A stretch of 5,614 nucleotides of DNA from positions 1 through 5,614 of the forward strand of contig CAIXHJ010000330.1 in assembly GCA_903919165.1 (NCBI GenBank), written 5' to 3'. Position numbers and translations under genes: made by a program. The DNA comes from an uncultured Holophagaceae bacterium. Lineage in GTDB: Bacteria > Acidobacteriota > Holophagae > Holophagales > Holophagaceae. Shown piece after piece: positions 1 through 4,872 of this stretch; position 1 is the stretch's first letter, and each line of letters opens with the position of its first letter. Below the pieces are notes generated by a model, which was not told the origin of the DNA, made no database searches, and saw only the letters and a list, made by a program, of their open reading frames with translations.

Positions 1-286
1 AACGAGACAGTGAAGGGTAGGTTTCCGATCCAGCAAGTGCCTCCGCTTGAGGTCTTAGAGGTCAGGTCGATGATTGTTTTTTCTAAGCTCATTCCACACC
101 TCTCTGGTGGGGAGCTGAAATATGGGTTGCGAAGACCCGTGCAGCAATAGGTCAATAGGCGTATCCCCCGGGGATTGGGGGCTCGGCGCCTCGATCTGCG
201 AGGCTGCCCTGGTGACCGACAACTCCGGGTCCAGAATGGAATTGCGAACCTCAAAGCTGAGTGCCTGGATGCGCGCCATTCCGGGT
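1..286. other. Leading stretch with no supportable gene
   Basis: I see no recognisable gene here. The longest open frame on the minus strand (279 down to 55, 74 codons) begins with ATG 8 bases past the stop of the protease remnant. It has no properly spaced Shine-Dalgarno, no signal peptide, no membrane segment and no motif I recognise. A 61-codon plus-strand frame (122-307) is equally featureless. The segment could be decayed DNA left beside the dead protease gene, or the edge of a regulatory region whose gene lies before the window. Confidence 0.4.
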
Positions 287-753
287 TCAGTGCGAATCGC
301 CCCATGACCCTGTCAGAGGTGTTGGGTGCTGACCCACAAAGCCCCCACCCAGCGGTGGGTGGGGGCTCTCAAGGGGCAGGCCGAATTGCGAGGAGAACAC
401 GTTGAAGTCAGAGAGCGCAGTGGCGTAATCGTAGGCGTCGATGATCACGATGACGCCGCTGCCGGCGGTGGTAGTGAAGGGGACGCCGTAGAATGCGCGG
501 ACCTGATTCGGCGTCATCCCGCCAGAGGGGCCGAGACCGCCCGCGGAGCCTAGACCGTTTGCGGGTCCTACGAAAATCTTGTGGTTGGTGTGTGCCCGGG
601 CACCAATATCCTCCGAGCGCTCGATGCTGGTATCCGGAATGAACACGTTGCCAATGTGACGGCCCTGACCCTCCTCCTGGGCCAGGGCGGGAACAGCCAC
701 GCCGGCAGAAGCGCGGCGGTGGCAGTGGGACCGAGGGTGATGCGCAGTGTCAT
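287..753 (-). pseudogene. Remnant of a secreted S53 (sedolisin/kumamolisin-like) peptidase, frameshifted and truncated
   Basis: The gene starts at ATG 753-751, five bases after a strong GGAGG. It encodes a signal-peptide start (MTLRITLGPTATAALL) that runs into a wrong frame near 703-706. Restoring one base there joins it to GVAVPALAQ, which makes a normal hydrophobic core and an Ala-x-Ala cleavage site. The second frame (from about 700) then reads like the N-terminal part of S53 serine-carboxyl peptidases: an AHTNHKIFVGP segment, MTPNQVRAFYGVP, and the start of the catalytic domain, VIVIIDAYDYATALSDFN, ending at SSQFGLP. Family members continue for several hundred residues carrying the Glu/Asp and Ser catalytic centres. 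Here homology stops near 368 and the frame passes through a terminator hairpin to TGA at 289-287. No active enzyme can be made. S53 membership rests on motif recall; the decay is read directly from the frames. Confidence 0.75.
340..367 (-). terminator. Intrinsic terminator hairpin of the protease remnant
   Basis: An 11-bp perfect inverted repeat (340-350 with 357-367, six-base loop) is almost entirely G-C. Read on the minus strand it is followed by TTTGT, a short T run; on the plus strand no T run follows. It therefore most likely ends transcription of the minus-strand protease gene. It sits inside the residual reading frame, which is odd for a terminator and supports loss of the 3' part of that gene. 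Confidence 0.7.
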
Positions 754-758
754 GTTCG

Positions 759-763
759 CCTCC
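759..763 (-). promoter_or_regulatory. Strong RBS fixing the original start of the protease remnant
   Basis: GGAGG on the minus strand lies 5 nt before ATG 753-751. This shows that the true start is 753 in one frame, while the homologous body of the protein lies in another. It is the main evidence that the gene is frameshifted rather than starting at the GTG at 700. Confidence 0.75.
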
Positions 764-766
764 GGG

Positions 767-782
767 GGAATCCGAAGATTCC
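767..782 (-). promoter_or_regulatory. cUUCGg tetraloop hairpin in the 5' leader of the protease remnant
   Basis: On the minus strand the RNA would read GGAAUC-UUCG-GAUUCC. This is a perfect 6-bp stem closed by C-G around a UUCG loop, a tetraloop of known exceptional stability. It ends three bases before the GGAGG ribosome binding site. It could stabilise the transcript, pause RNA polymerase, or be a 16-bp DNA operator (the stem is palindromic around the loop). The structure is plain in the sequence; its role is inferred. Confidence 0.5.
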
Positions 783-968
783 AGATTGGGTGGGGGTGGG
801 AAGAATCAACTTGGGTGTGCGGAAGGCTACAGACATTCATTGAAAGGAAAAAAGAAAGAAGGAAATTGTTTTCGACCGCCATATGACACCCTTTCGGTTG
901 GAAATGGGGCTCTCTGAGCGGATGGCGACTTGGTGCTATAAAGGGCCTGCTCGTTCTGCGGGCACCGT

Positions 969-972
969 GGAG
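969..972 (+). promoter_or_regulatory. RBS of the EamA transporter gene
   Basis: GGAG lies 5 nt before the GTG at 978-980. It supports a GTG start rather than the first in-frame ATG, which comes well inside the first membrane helix region at about 1040. Confidence 0.6.
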
Positions 973-977
973 CTCCC

Positions 978-1820
978 GTGCCGCTGACGGCGGTTCTTCT
1001 CGCATTCGCGTCCGCGGTCATCCACGCCTTGTGGAACGTGATGCTGAAGAGGACCAGGGACCTGGATTCCGCTTCCGCCGGGGTTTTCGCGGTGTCCATA
1101 CTGCTCTCGGCGGCGGCCATTCCGTTCATTCCGGGCAAGGCCTTTGCCGGGGCCCCGGCTGTTTTCTGGGGGCTGGCCGCAGGTGTGTGCGAAGGTGGCT
1201 ATTTCGTGGGGCTAGTGCGTTCCCTGGAAAAGGCGCCCCTAGGTTGGAGCTACAGCTGGATGCGAGGGAGTTCCATCGCTTTCCTGTGGCCCGTTTCCGT
1301 GCTGTTCCTGGCCGAGTCCTTCCATTGGACCTCGCTGGTGTGCGTTCTGGTGGTTTGCACTGGACTGGGTTTCCTGGGATCAACTTCGGGGCAGGGAAGG
1401 AACCGTGGAGCTTTGCCCTGGGCGCTGCTCACAGGCATCTTCATCGCGGGCTACAGCCTGTTCTACAAACTGTCGCTGGCCCACGGGGCCCATCCACTGG
1501 CGCTCTACAGTCTTTCGATGGCCGTAGGCCTGCCGATCCAGACCATCGTGCGGATCCGGCGAAGGGGGCCCGCCGCCTTCCGCGTCCTCCCCGAAGAACC
1601 TGGCCTGGTGCTGATGGCGGGGTTCCTGTGCGCCCTTAGCTTCAGCTTGTTTCTGGTGGCCCTCTCCATGGCGGGAGCCGCGGCGGTAGCCACGATCCGC
1701 AATACTTCCGTGGCGTTCACCGTGGTCTTCTCCCTGGCCCTCGGGGAGCGTCCCGGGGCGCGCCAATGGATCGGCGTCGTGCTGGTGACGCTGGGGGCGA
1801 TGGGGCTGGGCTGGAAGTGA
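978..1820 (+). CDS. DMT superfamily transporter, EamA family
   Basis: This 280-residue inner-membrane protein has the length and layout of EamA-type drug/metabolite transporters: ten predicted hydrophobic helices in two homologous halves. Helices lie near residues 3-22, 32-52, 60-80, 93-113, 117-135, 145-165, 172-191, 211-230, 234-252 and 260-278. Each half ends with the family pattern of a Glu after helix 4 or 9 (LAESFHW; LALGERPGARQW) followed by a Gly-rich last helix. The N-terminal half has the typical HALWNVMLKR segment. The family exports or imports small metabolites such as amino acids or nucleotides; nothing here identifies the substrate. GTG start with GGAG 5 nt upstream. Only 40 bp with no terminator separate it from the ExbD gene, so it may be co-transcribed, though a functional link is not obvious. 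Confidence 0.9.
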   Translation: MPLTAVLLAFASAVIHALWNVMLKRTRDLDSASAGVFAVSILLSAAAIPFIPGKAFAGAPAVFWGLAAGVCEGGYFVGLVRSLEKAPLGWSYSWMRGSSIAFLWPVSVLFLAESFHWTSLVCVLVVCTGLGFLGSTSGQGRNRGALPWALLTGIFIAGYSLFYKLSLAHGAHPLALYSLSMAVGLPIQTIVRIRRRGPAAFRVLPEEPGLVLMAGFLCALSFSLFLVALSMAGAAAVATIRNTSVAFTVVFSLALGERPGARQWIGVVLVTLGAMGLGWK

Positions 1821-1851
1821 CTGCCGCACGTTAGACTGGAGCGACTTGACC

Positions 1852-1855
1852 GAGG
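1852..1855 (+). promoter_or_regulatory. RBS deciding the ExbD/TolR start
   Basis: GAGG lies 5 nt before GTG 1861. A rival, GGAG at 1838-1841, lies 4 nt before an in-frame TTG at 1846, which would add five residues. I prefer 1861 because GTG is the commoner start, the 5-nt gap matches the clearest starts in this window, and the resulting N-terminus begins directly with the short cytoplasmic tail usual in this family. Confidence 0.45.
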
Positions 1856-1860
1856 TTTCC

Positions 1861-2289
1861 GTGGCATTCACCCCAGGATCCAGGCGCGACGAAATGGCCA
1901 GCATCAACATGACGCCGCTCATCGACGTGATGCTGGTGCTGCTCATCATTTTCATGATCGCGGCGCCGATGATGCTGACCGGCGTGGACGTGAAGCTGCC
2001 CGAGAGCCGCACGGGCCGGAACCTGGAGAGCGAGGCTCTCACCGTCTCCATCACCTTCGACGGGCGGTTGCAGTTCGGCCAGGCCTTCATGGCCCTGCCC
2101 GTACTGGCCAACCAGTTGAAGGCCAAGGCCCAGAGTGGCGGCAAGCGACCCGTGCTGGTGCGGGCCGATCACAACGTGCCCTACGGCCGCGTCATCCAGG
2201 TGGTGGACGCCATTCGCGAAGCGGGCTTCACCCAGGTGGGCTTCGTCACCGCCGCCGCGCCAGCTGCACGTCCCATCGAGGTGAAATGA
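1861..2289 (+). CDS. ExbD/TolR family proton-channel subunit
   Basis: This 142-residue protein (147 if TTG 1846 is used) matches ExbD/TolR in size and layout. It has a short cytoplasmic N-terminus ending in MASINMTPLIDV, a single membrane helix at about residues 19-40, and a periplasmic domain at about 45-130 ending in the typical VPYGRVIQVVDAIREAGF block. Asp22, at the start of the helix, is the position of the essential proton-relay aspartate of E. coli TolR Asp23 and ExbD Asp25. The protein should work in an inner-membrane complex with ExbB/TolQ, turning proton flow into movement of a TonB/TolA partner, which is encoded next with an ATGA overlap. No ExbB/TolQ gene is present upstream, where an EamA transporter stands instead. 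ExbD and TolR cannot be told apart from this sequence. Confidence 0.93.
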   Translation: MAFTPGSRRDEMASINMTPLIDVMLVLLIIFMIAAPMMLTGVDVKLPESRTGRNLESEALTVSITFDGRLQFGQAFMALPVLANQLKAKAQSGGKRPVLVRADHNVPYGRVIQVVDAIREAGFTQVGFVTAAAPAARPIEVK

Positions 2290-3101
2290 GCCAGGACCTC
2301 CAGGTCTTTCTTCGAAGCCGCAAGCACCTGGGCGAGCTGCGCTGGGGGCCGGGTCTGGCCCTGAGCCTGAGTCTGCACCTGGCGCTGGGCGCTGCCTTCT
2401 TCTGGCCACGGGGTGGCCCCGAAGACAAACCGGAAGATGTCAAGGTCACCTGGGTGAACCTGCCGGCGGCCCTGGCAGGCGCCTCAGGCGGTTCAGAGGC
2501 TATGGCAGTGGGCAAGTCCGGGGAACGCCTTCGGCGCGTGGAGGAGGTGGCCCCAGCCCGCGAGACGGCACCTTCGGCCACCGCCCCCGACCCCTTCGCC
2601 ACGAAGACCACCAAATCCGCCGCCAAGGGCGACAACAAGGACACGGCCAGCCAAGGCGCGGGCACCACCGCCGCCAAGGGCAAGACCGCCACGCCCAATC
2701 CCATGACGGGCGCGGTGGGGACGGGCAACGGCGCTGCCTTCGGCGCGGGCAGCGGCATCCCGGGGCTCAACCCCACCTCCGGCGTGCAGGGCGGCGTGGG
2801 CCTCGTGGGTGGCGTGGATGGCGACTTCCCCTACACCTGGTACCTCCAGCAGGTGCAGTCCCGCATCACAGGGAACTGGAACCGCGTGTCGAGCACCCAG
2901 GGCCGGGTGCAGATCTACTTCCGCATCGCCAAGGACGGCAGCCTGGACCGCGTGCGCGTCGAGATTCCCAGCGGGAACGCCGCCATGGACGAGAGCGCCC
3001 GCATGGCCGTCCTCCGCTCCGCACCCCTTCAGCATCTCCCGGAAGGCTATGAAAGCCAGTACCTCGGCGTGCGGTTCTGGTTCACCTATCTGGGGAATTG
3101 A
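2286..3101 (+). CDS. TonB/TolA-like energy-transducing protein
   Basis: This 271-residue protein has the three-part layout of TonB/TolA. A short cytoplasmic tail leads to one membrane helix (about 21-40) with an S-x3-H motif at Ser27/His31, as in the TonB and TolA helices that contact the motor. A long low-complexity periplasmic linker follows (about 44-180), Ala/Lys/Thr-rich and then strongly Gly-rich after 141. The compact C-terminal domain (about 181-271) opens with FPYTWYLQQVQSRITGNW and runs through the strand-turn-strand IYFRIAKDGSLDRVRV, typical of TonB C-terminal domains. It would carry energy from the ExbD motor to an outer-membrane or peptidoglycan-linked partner. Its ATG overlaps the ExbD stop (ATGA) with GAGG 4 nt upstream, so translation is coupled. 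The linker lacks the long Pro-Glu/Pro-Lys repeats of classical TonB, so a TolA-like role is at least as likely. Confidence 0.88.
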   Translation: MSQDLQVFLRSRKHLGELRWGPGLALSLSLHLALGAAFFWPRGGPEDKPEDVKVTWVNLPAALAGASGGSEAMAVGKSGERLRRVEEVAPARETAPSATAPDPFATKTTKSAAKGDNKDTASQGAGTTAAKGKTATPNPMTGAVGTGNGAAFGAGSGIPGLNPTSGVQGGVGLVGGVDGDFPYTWYLQQVQSRITGNWNRVSSTQGRVQIYFRIAKDGSLDRVRVEIPSGNAAMDESARMAVLRSAPLQHLPEGYESQYLGVRFWFTYLGN

Positions 3102-4309
3102 GCGCGTACACTCACTGGATGCTCCCGCTCCTGTCCCTGGCTGTCCTCCTCGCCCAGTCTCCATCTGCTGTCTCCATATCAGCGGAACCCCAGGAGGTCC
3201 GCCCTGGCGATTCGGTCCTGCTGGCCTGGACCTGCCCGCAGATGCCGCAGATTCGCCTGGAGCCCGGCGGCATGGTGCTTCCGGGGAGATACCAGGTGAC
3301 CTTGAGACCGGCCTACACGACCACTTACCGCATCTTCGATGCCCATCCAGGGGGCCCGGAACTCGGTCATGCGGACGTGCGCGTGACGCCTGGCATGGCC
3401 CTGGGCGAGCCCGCCCGCATCTGCGCCTTCGACGCCAGCGCCAAGGCCGTGCTGCCGGGGGAACCGGTGGTGCTGAGATGGGAATGCGCGGGCAGCGCCA
3501 AGGTGCGCCTGGAACCCGGCGGCATCGAGCTGGACGGCAAGAGCGAGGTCACCGTCACGCCCCTGGAGAGCACCCGCTACACCATCACGGCGAACAATGC
3601 GGCGGGAGGCCAGAGTCGCACGGTGGAAGTGTCCGTGCTCGGGCATCTGAGCACGGCCCTTCCCGTTCCCGCCACGGTCTGCACCTTCGAAGCGAGCCGG
3701 ACGGTGGTGAAGCCCGGCGAGCAGGTGGACCTGCACTGGCTCTGCCAGGGCAACGTGAAAGTGCGCCTGGAACCCGGCGGTCTCGAACTGGACGGCCAGT
3801 CCAGCATCGCTGTGGTGCCCGACCGGACCACGGTCTACACCCTGAGCGTGAGCAACCTCCTCGGGGGGACCTCGCGCAGTGTGGAGGTGCGGGTGGAAGC
3901 TCCGAGACGGGTGCTCACGGAACAGGACCTGGTGGACTCCGGAGAGGCCGTCAAGCCCCTGGAGCGCATGGATCTTTCCGAGGCGCTCCATCGGGGCGGA
4001 GTGATGAAGGATGCCGCGCCGGAGGGATCCTGGACACTCCGCCTGGTGGTGTCAGGCCGCGCCGATGGCCACAAACTGGTCGCCCGGGCCGCAGGTTCCA
4101 AGGCCACGGAAATCATGGTGCTGGCCTATGTGAGGAAGGACGGTTTCCGCTTCTGGCAGGCCTGCTATGGCACCTATCCCAGCCGAACCCTCGCCATGAA
4201 AGCCTGGAACAAAGCCCCGGAATCCTTGCGCCGGGCCTTCACCGATGCGCTGCCCCAGCGCCTGTTCTCACCCTCGGTGCAGGCCCCTGCGGGCCCTAGC
4301 CGCGAGTGA
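3098..4309 (+). CDS. Exported protein with three Ig-like repeats and a C-terminal SPOR-like domain
   Basis: This 403-residue protein starts at TTG 3098, overlapping the TonB/TolA stop (TTGA). An alternative ATG at 3119 has no visible RBS. A hydrophobic stretch (about 8-19) looks like a signal peptide, cleaved after LLA or soon after. Three homologous beta-rich repeats follow, at about 26-97, 109-181 and 196-267. Each has a PG-x-x-V-x-L-x-W opening, a (K/Q)(V/I)RLEPGG core at 51, 135 and 221, and a T-x-Y-(T/R)(I/L) strand near its end, the pattern of bacterial Ig-like domains. Repeats 2 and 3 carry matched cysteine pairs (109/130, 195/216). After a linker, residues about 310-388 resemble a SPOR domain: WTLRLVVSG, then FRFWQACYGTYPSRTLAMKAW. 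SPOR domains bind glycan strands stripped of stem peptides, at division septa. The likely role is in periplasmic envelope or division work with the ExbD–TonB pair. The Ig-like call is solid; the SPOR call is probable. Confidence 0.8.
   Translation: MSAYTHWMLPLLSLAVLLAQSPSAVSISAEPQEVRPGDSVLLAWTCPQMPQIRLEPGGMVLPGRYQVTLRPAYTTTYRIFDAHPGGPELGHADVRVTPGMALGEPARICAFDASAKAVLPGEPVVLRWECAGSAKVRLEPGGIELDGKSEVTVTPLESTRYTITANNAAGGQSRTVEVSVLGHLSTALPVPATVCTFEASRTVVKPGEQVDLHWLCQGNVKVRLEPGGLELDGQSSIAVVPDRTTVYTLSVSNLLGGTSRSVEVRVEAPRRVLTEQDLVDSGEAVKPLERMDLSEALHRGGVMKDAAPEGSWTLRLVVSGRADGHKLVARAAGSKATEIMVLAYVRKDGFRFWQACYGTYPSRTLAMKAWNKAPESLRRAFTDALPQRLFSPSVQAPAGPSRE
3251..3780 (+). repeat. Triplicated coding repeat (RLEPGG core, about 255-bp period)
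   Basis: The DNA for the repeat core recurs at 3251-3270, 3503-3522 and 3761-3780. The second and third copies are identical over 20 bases and the first differs at a few positions. Spacing is 252 and 258 bp, which matches 84 and 86 residues of protein. Identity extends past the core into codons for (I/L)ELDG in copies 2 and 3. This points to a relatively recent duplication of repeat 2 or 3, with repeat 1 older or under different constraint. Confidence 0.8.
4282..4295. other. Small G-C hairpin in the convergent 3' overlap
   Basis: GGCCC-CTGC-GGGCC forms a 5-bp perfect stem at the meeting point of the two convergent genes. No T run follows on either strand, so it is not a standard terminator. 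It is the only hairpin I see where a bidirectional terminator would be expected. Confidence 0.25.
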
Positions 4310-4814
4310 TCTCCAGGGTATAGGCTTCGCCCACCATGTTGATATCCAGCGTGTCCACGATGAAGTAGATCGTGCGGGTCTCCGGGGTAGGATTCTTGTA
4401 GGTGGCCTGGGGTTCCCCTGTGTGGATGCGGTTCTGCAGCAGTCCGGCTTCCTCTCTGCCCCAGGCATTGACGCCCAGCACCCGGAACCAGCCCTTCCGT
4501 CCCTCCACCACCTGGGCCTTCACAGTCCCGCCACCGGGCACCTCGATGGCATAGGCCCGCCACCCGCTGATGTCCGGGATCGCGTCCTTCACCCGGACGC
4601 TGCCGGCGGGGAGCTGGAGGGCCGGAATGGAGGGCCCCATCCGGGCCCCGCGCCGGGCCAAGCCCATGGGACCGGACTCAAACCCAGCATCACGGAAGTG
4701 GGGCGGCATAGGCCCCCGGGGGGCGAGAGCCAAGTCCTTAGCTTTCACTTCTGGAAGGGGAACTGGGGGGGCTTGCATGGCCATGAGGGGAATGACCAGG
4801 AGGAAGGGTGTCAT
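4296..4814 (-). CDS. Exported beta-rich protein of unknown function
   Basis: This 172-residue protein has a short, uncharged signal-like start (MTPFLLVIPLMAMQAPP), a Pro/Gly/Arg-rich low-complexity stretch (about 17-65) and a beta-rich C-terminal domain (about 84-171). The last part alternates hydrophobic residues: GWRAYAIEVPGGGTVKAQV, GWFRVLGVN, TIYFIVDTLD, YTLEI. This rhythm recalls pre-peptidase C-terminal (PPC) beta-sandwich domains, but the likeness is weak and I assign no function. I chose ATG 4814 because GGAGG lies exactly 5 nt before it; a GTG at 4826 would overlap that RBS. It follows lpxB by 58 bp on the same strand and probably shares its transcript. Its 3' end overlaps the Ig-like/SPOR gene by 14 bp, tail to tail. 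Confidence 0.75.
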   Translation of the reverse strand: MTPFLLVIPLMAMQAPPVPLPEVKAKDLALAPRGPMPPHFRDAGFESGPMGLARRGARMGPSIPALQLPAGSVRVKDAIPDISGWRAYAIEVPGGGTVKAQVVEGRKGWFRVLGVNAWGREEAGLLQNRIHTGEPQATYKNPTPETRTIYFIVDTLDINMVGEAYTLEITRG

Positions 4815-4819
4815 GAACA

Positions 4820-4824
4820 CCTCC
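4820..4824 (-). promoter_or_regulatory. RBS deciding the start of the exported beta-rich protein
   Basis: On the minus strand a tandem GAGGTGGAGGTG ends 3 bases before ATG 4814. The GGAGG within it is spaced 5 nt from the start codon. It favours 4814 over the in-frame GTG at 4826, which lies upstream of this site. Confidence 0.65.
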
Positions 4825-4849
4825 ACCTCTGAGATGCAGCGAACAGGCC

Positions 4850-4872
4850 GTGGGTTGAGGTGAAGAACCCAC
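4850..4872 (-). promoter_or_regulatory. Hairpin directly after the lpxB stop
   Basis: On the minus strand the base after the lpxB TGA begins GTGGGTT, a 9-base loop (CTTCACCTC), then AACCCAC: a perfect 7-bp stem. No T run follows, so at most it is a weak terminator or a 3'-end stabiliser. The loop contains CACCTC, which is complementary to the GAGGTG copies in the RBS of the next gene, so it might also hinder that gene's translation. Confidence 0.4.

Larger units (their letters stand above)
754..977. other. Divergent intergenic region
   Basis: This 224-bp spacer separates the minus-strand protease remnant from the plus-strand transporter, so it should contain promoters for both. It holds the UUCG hairpin (767-782), a C/G-rich run (788-800) and a 24-base purine-only tract on the plus strand (842-865), and it is more A/T-rich than the flanking genes. 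A TATAAA lies at 937-942, 35 bases before the transporter start, but I see no matching -35 box at 16-18 bp. I cannot place a promoter with confidence on either strand. Confidence 0.5.

Noticed and set aside
55..279. 74-codon minus-strand open frame next to the protease remnant
   Set aside because: No spaced RBS, no motif, no hydrophobic segment and no similarity I recognise. It could be chance or debris; it is noted only under the leading stretch.
788..800. G-run (GGG-T-GGGGG-T-GGG) as a G-quadruplex
   Set aside because: Only three G-runs are present. At best a two-layer or bulged structure could form, which is weak.
923..942. Possible promoter of the transporter operon: TATAAA at 937-942, or a sigma-54 type GG/GC pair at 924-936
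   Set aside because: TATAAA has no -35 partner at 16-18 bp. The GG and GC are 9 nt apart rather than the required 10. Neither is strong enough to list as a promoter.
568..1005. 145-codon minus-strand open frame across the intergenic region
   Set aside because: Only its internal part from ATG 753 to about 706 is meaningful (the signal-peptide start of the protease). The upstream part overlaps the transporter start and has no RBS, and after 705 it is out of frame with the protease homology.
1380..2144. 254-codon minus-strand open frame opposite the transporter and ExbD genes
   Set aside because: It lies antisense to two genes with clear family signatures, its product is His/Arg/Gln-rich low complexity, and no RBS supports it.
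3179..3991. 270-codon minus-strand open frame opposite the Ig-like/SPOR gene
   Set aside because: Antisense shadow. Its repeated segments merely mirror the coding repeats of the real gene.
2809..4299. 496-codon plus-strand open frame spanning the TonB-like and Ig-like/SPOR genes
   Set aside because: It is a shadow of two well-supported genes in the GC-rich +1 frame. Its composition (Arg/Gly/Ala/Pro) is typical of off-frame reading, and it would cut across two real gene boundaries.
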